This document shows, piece after piece, positions 25,735 through 38,352 of a stretch of DNA of 55,985 bases. Every line of letters starts with the position of its first letter. The first letter of the stretch is position 1. Under the pieces are notes generated by a model. It searched no databases and was not told the origin of the DNA. It worked only from the letters and a program-made list of their open reading frames with translations. The translations under genes and the position numbers were made by a program. Source of the DNA: Smittium culicis (lineage: Eukaryota > Kickxellomycota > Harpellomycetes > Harpellales > Legeriomycetaceae); NCBI GenBank assembly GCA_001970855.1, contig LSSN01001087.1, positions 1 to 55,985 on the forward strand, in the 5' to 3' direction.

Positions 25735-25930
25735 TTAACCCTTTCCCGGGAGGTAGACTATTTTTAATCCTCAAAATATAGCCAATTGCCTTCAATAAAA
25801 AAAAGCAATATTCCGAGGCCTTAAGAATTATAGGTATATTTTTATTAAACAGCAAATATTATAATTGCTTAAAAATTATAAAAGAATCTTAAAATAAATA
25901 ATTTAAAGATATTTGAATGAGAAAGGGTAA
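25735..25930 (+). mobile_element. Family B TTAA element (196 bp)
   Basis: It begins TTAACCCTTTCCCGGGAGGTAG and keeps the AATATAGCCAATTGCCTTCA and CCGAGGCCTTAAGAATTAT blocks. The right end has drifted to GAATGAGAAAGGGTAA, so the final TTAA has lost one T. Confidence 0.78.
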
Positions 25931-27540
25931 AGGAAAATGGGAAAAAGTTGGAAAAAAAATTTTTTTATACAAGTAGAGACTTTTATCGAAGCTATTGCGG
26001 TTTGACTTTTAAAAGAGAAAATATTTTTAAATGGTATAAACAATAGCGATAATAGATCATTTAGGTAATTTTATTTCATACACAATTTTTAATTTATGTT
26101 GGGATTTAATTTAAACCACTTATATTTTCTTGAGAAAATTTCGACCTAGCTCTTCAGAGTAGAATATTTAATTAATTTTATATACCTTCTTAATTATTAT
26201 TTTTTAATTTCTTATTATTTAATTATATAGAAAGGAATTATTTTTAATCCATTTTATATAGCTATAAAATCATATATAAGCTTTGTGAAAATTATTTAAG
26301 AATACCTTTTTTATACAAATTATCCATTTCATTTTCTGGACTAAGTTTATTTATTTAAAAATAAAATTATATATCTAGATGGTGTATAAATTTTAATATT
26401 AAGGAATTTATTCATCCATTTGTATTATATTCTGATTTATTTAAGTTATTTTTTTTTCTGACGAGAATAAAATTAATCTACTGTACGTTATATATTTGTT
26501 TCAGACTTACTATTGTTGAAAAAGCTAAAACTTTTCTTATCTCAAGTGAATCAATATATTTAAGTTATTAAAAATATTTTCTTTTGTTAAGTTTGTTATC
26601 ATTTTGATTTTAATATATTTTTAAAAAATTATTATTATTCAAAGTTTTAATAAAAGATAAAAGAATTTTAAACGAACTACAAGATAAATAATCCTAATTT
26701 TTTTAAATTAACTTGATTGATATGAAAAATTATTAATCTTACTATTATATTAATTTATGTAAACTTAATAGAGTTATGGTTCACTTTTGATATTTTTTAT
26801 ATTTTATAACCAATAAATCGTCAATAAAGGCATTTTATTCTTAGCCTGAAAAAATTTATCTCAATTAATTTTTAAGATTTACTAATTGAAAATTATGAAT
26901 AATTACTACTTTTTATACATTATTTTCAGTTTTTTTTCTTTTTCTTTTCGGAATATTCTCAATTCTTTTTAATCTATTGAATTATTAAACTTTATTTAAA
27001 GAATTGCTTGATTAAATGAATAAAAACGTTTAATCTAAAAAATAATCGAATCCTTAAATGAGAAATGATGAGGATAATAGCAAGTTAACCAATCAAAATT
27101 TTCTCAAGATAATTATATTATTGTGCTGTGTGATAGATAGTAACTGAAATTACGCTAAGAAATTTTACGGAAAAAAATAAGAATACGTAAACGTGAAATA
27201 TGTTAATTAATAACTCAATAAACTATATTATTTAGATGATTAACTAAAATAGATAAATTATATGAAAAAAGTATATAAATTGGATAAAATTTTGTAACCC
27301 AGATCTGTATTTCCCTTCATTTTTTAGCCTTCTTTATCCGGACTCAATTTTACTATGAATTTTAAATCAATATACTAGCTATTCTAGTATAAGTATATTT
27401 TCCGAGAATTAAAAAAATAATGATTAATCTAAAATTAACTTGTTTTATTTTTTTTTAATATATAAAAAATTCAAAATTTAAAGCGATAAATTAAAGACCT
27501 ATATCCTATTAAATTGTGCCAAATTTGAAGAGTTAAATAA
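25931..27540. other. AT-rich intergenic DNA
   Basis: I see no gene, RNA or repeat that I can support here. Confidence 0.4.
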
Positions 27541-27630
27541 CTATCGACCGACCTGGTTTAATAAAAGGCCATAGGGCTCTTGTTTGAAACCAGATTTTGC
27601 CGATATTGAAGAGAGAGTAAGATTTTATTT
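27541..27630. other. GC-richer block with a 7-bp hairpin
   Basis: An island of mixed sequence in AT-saturated DNA. CTGGTTT at 27553-27559 pairs with AAACCAG at 27587-27593, and the loop holds AGGCC/GGGCT, which can pair weakly. It lies just beyond the expected 3' end of the decayed minus-strand LINE, so it may be the element's 3'-end structure. That link is inference. Confidence 0.35.
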
Positions 27631-28949
27631 CTATTTTATCAGACCTATTAACGTGTATTTACATATAAAAATTTTATTTTCGAAATCGAGAATATTTTGG
27701 AATTGAATTTTTTAATCTAGCTCTATGAATAAACCATATGCTGTTGCATTTAAATTTTAAATAATTGGGAAAGTGTGATTAAGCTTATCTAGGCATTGAA
27801 GTACTTGTCTTTAGATAACTACTTTATCTGTTGCTATTTTTTCTATGGATTTTTCGTTTATTAATTTTTCCCTATAGAACTTTATCCTTTGAAAATCTAC
27901 GTAAAAATTTTTTGGTTCTTCTTTTTCTCCTAGGCAGCAGTTAATTTTATATTTTATATTATTTTATTGATAAAATTTATTCATATTTTATGCATTAATT
28001 TTTGCTTCTATATAAAACAGTCAAAGATATCTTATGATTTTTCCTGTCTAATTTCATTTTTTGATATTAAGACAATAATTTTTTGATAGTAACAGATGGT
28101 ACCAAATAATTTCAGTTTACGTCCATTTTAATTTTACGTGGATCCTTATTAGGCCTTTTTTATTTAATTTTTTTTTGTATTTACCATTTTTTTCTCATCC
28201 AGATAATACTATTACTTTTGGTAAATTAGTTTTAATTTTTTCAGGAATAGTGTCTTTTTTGTTTAATATTCAGAATTTTTACAAATTTCATAACCATATT
28301 TATGAGATAATTTTTTTTTTTTTATTATTTGTTTCATCTCATTATTTTTATCATCCGATAACGTTCTATAACGGGTTATTTTTTCTTTTATAAAAATCTG
28401 AATATCTGATATGGTTATTTTTACTTTAAGAACATTATTAATAAAATTTATATATATTTTCCCAAGGTCTTTCATTTCACAACTAGAACAATTGTTGTAA
28501 TTTATAGTGCTATTTCTAAAAATATTTTGAATATGTTTTCCCAAAAGAATGATTTATTAATCTTGCTAGCTACATTTTTATTGTCAAATAGTGGATATTG
28601 TATATTTATTTTATTTTTTCTGTGTGATTAAGTATATCTAAGCTCTATTCGATTGCATATTTTGATATTCGAGACCTCTTTTTTATTTTATCATAATTTG
28701 TCTTTGAAATATTTTATCAATATACTTTTATTTTGTGCTAAGATGCCCAATATTCCGATTTCTTTTTTTTTTTTGATTATTCAAAGTTGCACATGACATT
28801 ATTTATTTTTTTGTGCTTCTATAAAGGTAAAATTTTTATTAATAGGTATGAAATGTGAAATTTACCACAGTTTTGAAAATAGTTTGATATTTGTAAGCAC
28901 TATTTTTACGCATATGAATATTTTATATCTTTACAGCTATCTATGTGGT

Positions 28950-29950
28950 CTTTTGATTTTACATATTGATTCTTCTGTATTTACGTTTTGTTCGATACCT
29001 TGATTTTTGAAGTAGAAACCTGGGTATTTATATTTTAACTCAGTTTTATCCTTTTTTTAGAGGACAATACTGTTACTTTTGGGTTAAATAACAGTTTTAT
29101 TATTATTTTTTTTGTTCATTCGCCTTTGAACCTGACACTCCACAGTGTATTTTTATTATTATGTTAGTTTTTATCATATTGTCTTGGTCTTTAATAAATA
29201 TTGATTTATCTTATGTATATTCAATATTTTTTAATGAACAATTATCATTTCCTATACCTTGTATCTTTTTTTATCGTTTTTAGCTTAATATATAACACTA
29301 TATTATATTATTTTATGTGAAAAGTGATTCCTTTCGTAGACCCTTAGTTAGGCTTATATATCCACTTAATTTTTTTCCTATTTTTATTCTTGCTTTTTTT
29401 TTTAGTGTATCAGACTTTTTATTGCGTAAATGGGAGTTTCGCTTAATCCAAACTTTTTAATGCAGATTTATAGGTATTAAAACTTCAACATATCATGATT
29501 TTTTTCCTGATCCGGCTGTAAAACACATACATTAATTTTTTCAGGGCTGTTTTATGAAAGTTCAGAAAAATAATTAATCGATTCAATGATGTCTAATATT
29601 GATCAGCTTTAATAAAAACACTATGAAATTACCCAATAATGTTATTTTTATTTTATTTTTTGAAATCAATCAGCTTAAATTTTCGTAAGTAATTTTTTAT
29701 CTCAATCGATCAAGCTTATCGGCATCCAGTTTTTTAAATCTTTAAGGTCTCATTTTTTTGGAATTATGTTAATTATGTATCCCTCGCTTATTTAATTCCT
29801 ATTCTTAATAGGTGATTGACTGCTAAAGTTATTTTCAAGTTTTTTCGCAACATTAATTTGAATTTTTTATAAAATGAAAACGGTATTCCATCTTGCCCAG
29901 ATGATTTTTTCTTATGAATATCTTCTATTTCCTATGCTATTTCTAATAAT
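28950..29950 (-). pseudogene. LINE reverse-transcriptase remnant
   Basis: Minus-strand pieces in order: KKKSSGQDGIPFSFYKKF (about 29861-29917; LINE SPGPDGIP..FYK motif), DLKDLKNWMPISLID after a stop (about 29705-29768; NWRPISL motif), VCVLQPDQEKNHDMLKF (29481-29530; the DQEKAYD catalytic motif with its first Asp kept), GYISLTKGLRKESLFT (about 29314-29372; the GLRQGDPLS motif), SGSKANEQK (about 29112-29138), and KYKYPGF (about 29011-29038). The YADD box is not intact. Several stops and shifts show it is long dead. I do not reconstruct the protein. Confidence 0.85.
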
Positions 29951-30299
29951 AATGTTGGAATTTAAAGGGCTAGTTTTTTAGGATTTATTTCCTTTTTAGT
30001 TTTTTCTAGAGCTAACATTTTAATTTTATTATTAGCCATGCCTCTCCTAAGTAGGTTTGAGTAAAATTTAAATGCATAATATTATTTTTTTTTGCCGGAT
30101 CTTTTATTATTTCTTTGTTTACGTTATATATTGGTTCTATAATTCTTACTATTTCCATTTTTTTTAAAAATCCATAAAATTTCCTGGAGGATATATCTAC
30201 ACAATCGCGCCATTTTACTCATGATTTTAATACCTGTCTATTGTAAACATATTATTGAAATTTCTAAGCTCGAATTTACCCTCCTCCCGTGTCTTTTTG

Positions 30300-31260
30300 G
30301 TTATTTCATACGTTTTAGTGTTTACTCGCAGATATTAGATTCAATTATCTAAAATTTTTTATACATTTTTTTTGTTATTTTTATCGTTTAAATCTAAATT
30401 TATCTATTTTATGCTTTAAAATTTACGGTTCATCTGTATTTTACGGAATTTAGCTGAATATGATATTTTTTATCATATGGTCTATTTTATTTTCATACTT
30501 TCTGTTTTAAAGGATTGGTTTTTTGAGTTTATATATTTATAAAGGATTTTCGATATTTTTTTTTTGTCGAATAATTTTTTCCAATCCGCATTTTGATGCT
30601 CGTAAGTTTGTAGTTCGAGAATGGAGCTTTCATATTTTCAATTACTTTAAATCTTATTTTTTGATTTTTAGTATTAACATGAGATCTATTCTCGACTTAG
30701 CAACCATGTATTTTCACATTTATATCCTTTTTTTTATTTTCTTAAAAAAACCCATTTATTTTTGTAATGATTTCCGTTATTATTAGTTATAATGTCCTGG
30801 AGGGGGGGGGGGTTATTTCTTGAGGAATATGTAGCCAAATAATTATTTTGAACTATGTTGAAGTATCCTGATATTAATTTAGTTTATTTTTTTCTTTGAA
30901 TTATTTTATGTAAATTTTCTGCGTATTTTTTTATTCTGCTAATTATTGTGGGGCATATAAGTTTTAAATATCAAATTTATTACCTGATATCGTTTATTAG
31001 TTTTTATTAATCTTCCTTCGTCGTAAATTTTAGTATTCTATAAGGATAGATCGTTTTTTTTAATAATATGACTGAATAAATTTTAAATACATATGGCTTT
31101 CCCCAACTCTTTTATCATATTTGAACTTCAGAAGATTTAAAATGTATTTCTTGTAAGCATATTATGTCCGTTTTGTTAATATATTTTAACTATTTAAAAT
31201 TATTTCGCCTTTTTTGATTGTTTTAAATTTTATTTATATTCCAGATTGTGCTTTTTAATT
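30300..31260 (-). pseudogene. LINE apurinic-type endonuclease remnant
   Basis: Minus-strand translation of 31121-31174 gives TDIICLQEIHFKSSEVQ, the DIICLQETH-type metal-binding motif of L1-clade endonucleases with the acidic Glu kept. The downstream sequence continues in A-rich broken frames toward the reverse transcriptase. Boundaries are approximate. Confidence 0.72.
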
Positions 31261-33079
31261 ACTGTATTTGCGTTTATATATATATATTTGTATTTATTCA
31301 AGGATTTATCTTCTTTCTGATAAAAATTGAAGCCTTTTTCGGTTTCTTTTTATTCGCTGTTATCCATTTCAATTTCTTGGTCATTTAATTTTTTGTTTCA
31401 GCTTCTTCTGAATCATATTTTCTCCTCTATTTTTTGTTATTGTCATTATTTCTGCTGAAATTTACTTCACCTCTCATAGAATTCGCCTACCCGATATTCT
31501 AGATTTTATCCTTACATTTTTTTTTCAACAGGTTTATTCTCAAATATTATTTCTATTTTTAGTCCTCTTTTGCTTCCGGTTTTATTTTTCTTACATATAG
31601 AGTTAGCAATTCTTTCTTTTTAAGGCTCCAGTATTTTTTTTATATAAGTTGCGCCCATATTTTTTTGTAAATTTTCAAAGCTAATATTAATTTTTTATTC
31701 TTTGCACAGATAATCCTGTATAGCTGTTCTAGTGAACGCCTGATTATCTGAGGGTTGATATTTTTCATTTTTCATTTAATCTTTCGTATTTTCTTGCGTT
31801 TTTATTTTATTTTATTTTCAGTTTCTAATTTCATGTTTTATATTCAGAAAAATTTTCATTACTTCCCAAAGAATTTATTAGCACTATTTCTTTTTTCATT
31901 ATGGTAGGAAAGATTTAGGTACTAAGATTAGCTTCATAAATCGGTTCATTACACTTAGAAAGAATTGTTTTTTTGATCTTTACTAAAGTTTTCTACGCAA
32001 GATTATATCTGGGTGGTAATTTCATTTCTTTGTATATTTTAATGATGTAGTTTTTTTGAAATAATCTTTATTTCCATGCTTCATGGAATTTATTTCTATA
32101 ATTTTTCCCATTTCGTTGAATTTTTTATGTAGGTCTTCGACAAAATTCCACATCATTGGTTTGATATTTGAATGAGCTATCAATATCTTATAATCTTCTT
32201 AATATTTGTATTCGTATTCGTATTTTTCTTTGATTTTGATTCTTTTCCCCAAAATTTCGATTTATTTATATTTATTAATTTTTAAATATTTCATATTTCT
32301 GAAATTTCCAAACCTGATTTTTTTCTTCCAGTAAAATTCAGTGTTCGTTAGTATATTCCGAAACTCATATATTATTTTTTCGATCTCATGTTCCCAATGT
32401 TATTTTTATTCTGTAGGATACACTCTGATTTAAATACAGAGCTTCAATGTTTAATATCCTAGCATTTTTTTATTCTTGCCATGTAAACCAACTGATAACC
32501 AATACATGCTTAAATTTCATGAAGTTTCAATCAATATTTTATATCCACTAGTTGGTTAAAATATTTTAATATTTTTTAGCGATTGGAGAGTATGTTTGAT
32601 TTACACCGGTTTTTGGGTCATTCGATTTTGAATTCTTCATAACTTATAGCTATAATGGTGAATTATTAGTGGTGTATATATGTTTCTAGATAGGATTTCG
32701 CGGTTTCTTATTAAAAGGGGTGGTTTTTGGATTTGATATTCAATTAATTGCATTTTTGTGTTAAAAATGATTTATCAACTCAAAAAAATATTTTATTATA
32801 TCAAGAGAGGTTGAAATTTAATTTTTAGTGACATATATTTTTTTCTATTTCGAGGTTGTTATAAACTGTACTATTTTTTTGATTTTTTAGTTTATTAATA
32901 TATTTAGAAATAACTGATGTTAATCCTACTTTTTTTTCATAATAATAGCCTATTTAACTACGTATGATTTTTTTTCAATAGAAAAGCGTCTAATAAATCA
33001 GCATATTTATTTTGCTTTGCCTGTGAAGGTTAGATATTATTGTATATCATAGTATAATAGTATCATAATAATAAAATTA

Positions 33080-33570
33080 CGCAAGAAATAAGAAAAATAA
33101 CACTGATAAAAATAAATATCTATAAAAACCTACAAGCTGATCAATAAAAGAATCTGTACCATTCTAAAAACTGACAAATGATCCTTTGGTATTTTATGTA
33201 GGCTGGATAACTAAAGTTACAAGCAGTTATCGGGCTAGGCTTATGTTCACAACATCGAATTCAGTATTGGCGAGGCTTTAGTTAGAGTCTACACTTACAA
33301 TTATTAATAAAAAATAAGTTTCTTTACTAAACGTGAGGCTGGTTGACTTAGTTTCCCGAAATAAGCCTTAACAAAACTGAAATTTGTACTGGTGTCGAAT
33401 ATTGACCTGCAAACATCAACTAATCAAGGCTGTGCAGAAACAGTAGGGTTAACCTAATTTTATTTTTGATAGCTCTCTTCTAGAAAAACTTTCCTTTGAA
33501 TTGCTGATCGCTGGTTTCACTATCCCCAACCAAGGATAGATCAAATCTGAGTGAAATTTCAATATGAGAG
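33080..33570. repeat. Repeat D, copy 2 (decayed)
   Basis: It aligns with repeat D copy 1 from GTAGGCTGGATAACTAAAG near 33199 through CACTATCCCCAACCAAGGAT near 33519. Most differences are C-to-T and G-to-A changes relative to the GC-richer copy 1, as expected for AT-biased decay. It is followed within about 20 bp by repeat C, and lies beyond the 5' end of the minus-strand LINE. Confidence 0.65.
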
Positions 33571-33583
33571 ATTCTATATGAAG

Positions 33584-33823
33584 AGGTCATTTTATAGTAT
33601 GAAGTGTTACAGTGAATATAATTTCATTTTAATTAGTATCAAATAAAAAAAACAGTTCATTTTCTAGCAAATAAAAATTCTTAATTATAATGAATAAGCA
33701 GAAAAATTGAAATGTCTTTTTAATTCCGCCAATAATATCTACATTTTCTGAGTACCCAAGCCAATAAAATTATACTGCTACAAAGTCTCTCTTCGTTCAG
33801 AATCACCCATATAGTGAACTTGG
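33584..33823 (+). repeat. Repeat C, copy 2
   Basis: It shares CATTTTATAGTATGAAGTGT, AATGAATAAGCAGAAAAATTGAAAT and CTCTTCGTTCAGAATCACCC with the copies at 7.5 and 52.5 kb. No coding potential. Confidence 0.6.
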
Positions 33824-34291
33824 AAGAGTATACTGATAAAGTCCTTAACTCGCAAAAATTTATTTCTTTCTTAGAGAGAACCTTAATATTCAATGAATTT
33901 TAGTAACCGCAGTTGTGACTGATTTAAAGTATAGATTAAAAAATGCAGATTTCAAAAAGAATAGAGGCTAATTTTTATTTAATTAGTGTACACAAATAAA
34001 TATCAGTTTCTAACAAAAGTAAATTAGAGGATATATTTCTAAAGCGTGAATTATTATCTAATGGAGCATATTGCTCTAAATGATTAACGTAAAGAAGATG
34101 ATTTAAAACAGTTAAATCAATGAATGCGAAGAATATGTCAGACGCATAAATAAAAAAAAGAAAATAAAGGCTAATTTTGACAATGGTGTTTTGAGTAATA
34201 ACGTAAAAAATTAAAGATTCTAGAAAATTATTTTATACATGAAATGGTAGGCGAAATGCTCGAATGAAAAAATAAAAAAGGGGACGTGTAT
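33824..34291. other. 3' flank of DOT1
   Basis: AT-rich DNA with no further feature that I can support. It contains the 3' end region of the minus-strand DOT1 gene. Confidence 0.4.
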
Positions 34292-37027
34292 CTAACTAAA
34301 ATTTTCAAAGAATTTTTTAACGTCCGACCTATCAATTGTCTGAATATAGTAATTTCCAGAATTTCCTGTCCAGCTTACAGAATCCGAATTATAAATAAAC
34401 CGCTTTGGTTTTAATATGCTTTCTAAAGAGCCTGCGTTTCTAGAGTTGATTTTAAAGTCTAAAGGAACGAAAGATTTCAAAGATATTATCTTTGTTCCGT
34501 CTTTTAGATCAAGGAACATTTGCATTAAGCGCTGGTTAAGGGTAGAGTCGAAAGCGTGATTGTTTACGAGAACTACAGATGCAGATTTCAAGATATTGAT
34601 TGCAAATTGATCTTCTAGAAAATCTCCGTGGGTAATGTGAGCAATACCTCTTTTTAAGTTATATGATCTAAAATAAAAAAAAAAGGTTAATTAATTTGAT
34701 TTGTTGCGATGAATAATTAAAATAAAAAGTAGAGTATAATAGGTTTATGATATTTAATAAGAGATATAAAGTAGTAAACTTACTTCATCCTTAGGTTGTA
34801 TTCGTTCACTTGTAATTGTGCTAAGGAAGCAGGGGTGTCCATAACTTCAACGCCATAGGAAGCACATCCGGTTTGTATAGCGACTTGGATAACGACATTG
34901 CCAATACCACAACCTAAATCAACAAAAACATCGTTGTGGGTAATTTTACATTTTTTAATGAATTCGTTGACTAAAATTGGATTAACTTCACCATAAACAT
35001 TGTTTGAAAATGCTCTGTAATTTCTAAGTTTGTCCACATGTTCACCAACACATCGGTTATAAATTTGGTTGAATATGTGGTTAGAAATTTCATATGGAAT
35101 TTCAATATTTTTGTATTGCTTAAAGTTCAAGTTAGCCCCGCATAACATTTTGTTGAAGCTAGTAACAGCAGACAAAAAACCAGGCCCATTTTTTTTGTTT
35201 TTGTGTTTTTCGAGCTGCCTTAGTATTCCCTCGGAAGGTTCAAGTATTTTATTTTTTAAGCTCGAATCTTCGTTGATCATATGAGCTATAACAGATACAG
35301 TGGATATAAGGTCAGAAAGAGGGTTATATTCATCAGTAGATAGGGGATTAGTTAAACACTCTTCAGGAACTAGAATGGAAAAGCTAAATAAAGAAAAAGA
35401 AAAGAAAAAATAAAATTGGTTAGATTTTTAAAATATTAATGAGCTATTATTTTTTAGAAAATCTGTAAAAAATAAAAATTGATACTAATTGCGTATTTTT
35501 AGATAGAATGCATAAAATAAAGGCTTACTGTTCAAAGCAATCATTAGCAGGATACTTGAGTTTAATTGACGACATTTCCTTGAACCAATATTCTAAAACA
35601 TTGTTTGGTACGTGGCTATCAAAGTTAAAATCTAAAGGAGAAAAAAGATTTTGTAGAAGAAAAGAGTTAGTAAAAGACAAGGATAAAGTTGGTAAGTTAG
35701 AAAATTAAAAGTTAGCTCACAGTTGACATATTTTGTAGAGCTGTTTAAGATGAGGGAAGCAGAGGAGATGGGTATTGCAAATTGGTCAGGGATGTGTAAA
35801 GTTTTATTAGAATCTAAAGAGAATGAGTTTAGATCGTTTTCTAAACTTTGAGCCAAGTCAAAATCGCTTGCATTAGATAGGGGGGATGATGGTGGAGAGT
35901 TTGGAGCAGTGGTGCGACGTTTATGATTTATTTCAGGAGAGTTAGATGCTGGTTGATTACTTAATTTAATTGAGGAGTTTGAGTGCTGTGGCAACTTGTC
36001 TCTTTTGGTAGAAGAATCGATTTCGCGGGATGATTTGTATGATTTAGTTGAGATGTCTGAGTCATGTAATAGTTTAAATTTTTTAGATGAATCGTCTGAG
36101 TCGTGTAATAGCGGAGGGTTACTATTTTTTCGAACATGGCTGGCGTTATTTAGAGATAAGGTAGAGCTTGACTTTTTATAATTAGGGGTTTCAGGAACAG
36201 AGCGAGATTTTGAAATAGTAATAGATGAATCACTGTTTTCTTCAGAGCTAAAATCGTTGATATACCTTTTAGGAGCAGATTTTAGGGTGTTTGATGGTAT
36301 CGAATTCTGTGTAGAAAGAGAATCTAAACAAGTATGATAGCAAGTATTTTAATAATTATGCTAAAATTTAGCGTGATGAAAGGAAAAAGCTAAGACTATT
36401 AATTATTCATAAAATAAAAAGTAAAATATGATAAAAAATACCTCTTTTATGTTTTTTTTGCGGAAAATCATGTCTATAGTTGTCATATTTATTAGAAGAG
36501 CTTGATTTTTCAGAGATTTTTCTCCTGAATTTATCTTGACTAAAGGAAATATTATTATCAGGGCTAAGACTAGAGTGTTCAGAACTTTTAGAGTTTAAAT
36601 TGTGAAATTTTTTATTAAATGGGGCTATATGTGATTTGGTTTGCTTTGATGTTAATGAGTGATCAGTCGAAAGGGTCTTTCCTTTATTATTGGAGTTAAA
36701 AGTAGATGAATATGGTTTTGAATTGTGTTCGATGTGTTCTCTTTGATCATCTTTAAAAGGCCTGTTTTCAGTATCAGGAGTTCTGGGTAATCGTTTTTGC
36801 GAAATACTTTTGGTGGATAAGGCAGGATCAGAGCGATTATTTAGCTTGTGATCTGATATAGGGGTACGATTTGAGTGAAAAGATCGAGGGGAACCCGATA
36901 CAGGGGAATCGACTGAACTTAATACTCTTTCTTTGAGCTTTTTAGTGGTAGTAGCTCCAGAATCGCGGTTTTTTTTTTTTAAAACAACTCTTTCTATGAC
37001 TTTAAATTTAACAGTCGAATTATTCAT
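34292..37027 (-). CDS. DOT1: Dot1 histone H3-K79 methyltransferase
   Basis: Predicted nuclear SAM-dependent methyltransferase of about 755 residues that modifies histone H3 lysine 79 and so affects silencing and the DNA-damage response (known for the family). Five exons join in phase: 37027-36442, 36323-35721, 35631-35529, 35383-34784, 34667-34292. The first ~400 residues are Ser/Lys/Asn-rich and basic, resembling the charged tail yeast Dot1 uses to bind nucleosomes. The catalytic fold spans about residues 400-755: LVPEECL, DEYNPLSDL, YGEVNPILVNEF, the SAM loop VFVDLGCGIGN (D586), TGCASYGVEVM, GDFL, and VLVNNHAF (N666, N667), which corresponds to the conserved NNFAF motif. The wording of the core is of the fungal type. 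It lies in tandem with the TRM7 gene upstream. Confidence 0.93.
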
Positions 37028-37811
37028 ATTTTTGAAAGCTTTTTTTGAAGAAAATTTGCCGAATCGAAGAGCTGTATGAATTTTAAAAATGGAAATAAAT
37101 GGCAGAATGCGTTTGCGGAGAAAATATGAATGAGTTATATTTCTATAGGTACGTATGAATATCTAATATGAATGTATTTAGGGGGGGGGGGTAAAAGTGA
37201 AAAGAAATTTGATAAAATATTAAAAAATTTCTTATTATGAGCTGCAAGAATGTAAAAATTATTTCTGAATAAGCGTTAAAGTAGCGCGTCAATATTATAC
37301 GATTGTAAAATAAGGCGCAGATTTCGATATTTCCCCAATGTTGAAATAAAAATAAGCCTCAAAATAACATGAATTTTCTCCAATTTGTGTTACTATCAAT
37401 ACTCGGAAGCAATTTACCAATATTATTCATTAAGTCGGAAACTTTGAATTCCTTGTAGCCAATAGTAGTATATTTTTCGCTTTAAATTATTTTTATTAAG
37501 CTCTTATTCGCTTAATGCGGCGTTATAAGCTATACTGCCGATCACTGGATGATAGAAAATGTATAACGGTCAATGATTTGCTAGTACTTTAGTAATGTAT
37601 TTAAGAATTTTCCAATTAATTTCCTTAAAGGTAAAATCCCAAATTTTGCTGCACAAATCAGAAAAGTTAATAGGTAAGAGCTAACAAAATCTTCAGTCGA
37701 TTCGCGCACATAAAAAGGCATAGGTTTTAAATATATTATTTCTCACATAAAGAGTACAAGTTCAATAGGTACGTAAAAGGCTGGTGCTAGCGGAATACAA
37801 TACTTCCGAAT
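37028..37811. other. DOT1 upstream region with poly-G run
   Basis: Presumed DOT1 promoter region. It holds a run of 10 G near 37181-37190. No gene or repeat copy is seen before the element at 37812. Confidence 0.45.
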
Positions 37812-38006
37812 TTAACCCTTTCACGGGAGGTAGACTGTTTTTGGCCGAAAAATATAGCCAATAGCTTTCAAATAATATACTTTAATTCCGAGATTCGTTA
37901 ATATATTAGTATATTGTGATTATACAGCAAATAATTAATATACTTATAAATCATTAACGAATCATAAATCTATTTTTTTAAAGAGTGTTGAACGGGAAAG
38001 GGTTAA
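37812..38006 (+). mobile_element. Family B TTAA element (195 bp)
   Basis: One of the best-preserved copies. It begins TTAACCCTTTCACGGGAGG and ends GTTGAACGGGAAAGGGTTAA, with TTAA at both edges. It lies between DOT1 and TRM7, 50 bp from another copy in the same orientation. Confidence 0.9.
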
Positions 38007-38056
38007 AAAACAAACTCAAAATATAATTCAAAAAATGCTGATAAAAGAATATCCAT

Positions 38057-38252
38057 TTAACCCTTTCCCGTGTGGTAGGCTATTTTTGATAGACAAAATA
38101 AATCCAACAGCGTTCTAATAGAATAATTTAATCCCGAGATCTTAAGAAATAAAGGTATATTGCAAATTAACACGAAATAATAAACTTGATTATAAATCAT
38201 AAAAGAATCAATAAATTCGCTATTTTGAGAGTGTTGGATGGGAAAGAATTAA
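38057..38252 (+). mobile_element. Family B TTAA element (196 bp)
   Basis: It begins TTAACCCTTTCCCGTGTGG and ends GTTGGATGGGAAAGAATTAA. It lies about 100 bp past the TRM7 stop codon. Confidence 0.85.
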
Positions 38253-38352
38253 GATATGATTTTTCAGAATATGATAGGAGGTAAAGTCTAGAATTTCTTT
38301 AATTAAAATTATTAATATTGTTAAAAGTATATTTAAAATTTATAAATAGTCT

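Larger units (their letters stand above)
27700..32500 (-). mobile_element. Decayed L1-like non-LTR retrotransposon (LINE)
   Basis: The plus strand here is markedly T-rich, so the minus strand is A-rich like LINE coding strands. On the minus strand, motifs appear in correct LINE order: an endonuclease motif at 31121-31174 and then reverse-transcriptase motifs from about 29920 down to 28990, with stops and frame changes between them. A purine-rich region upstream (31.3-32.5 kb) could be the first open frame, but I found no diagnostic motif there. Both outer borders are estimates. The element is dead. Confidence 0.8.

Noticed and set aside
27541..27630. Possible tRNA gene (TGTTTGAAACC resembles a B box)
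   Set aside because: No acceptor stem, D arm or anticodon arm can be folded around it.
28175..28544. Short hydrophobic frames on both strands
   Set aside because: They lie at the C-terminal end of the decayed LINE and are explained by T-rich DNA; the codons show no conserved motif.
30523..30786. 87-codon plus-strand Phe/Ile-rich frame
   Set aside because: It is antisense to the LINE endonuclease remnant; the Phe-rich text comes from the T-rich strand.
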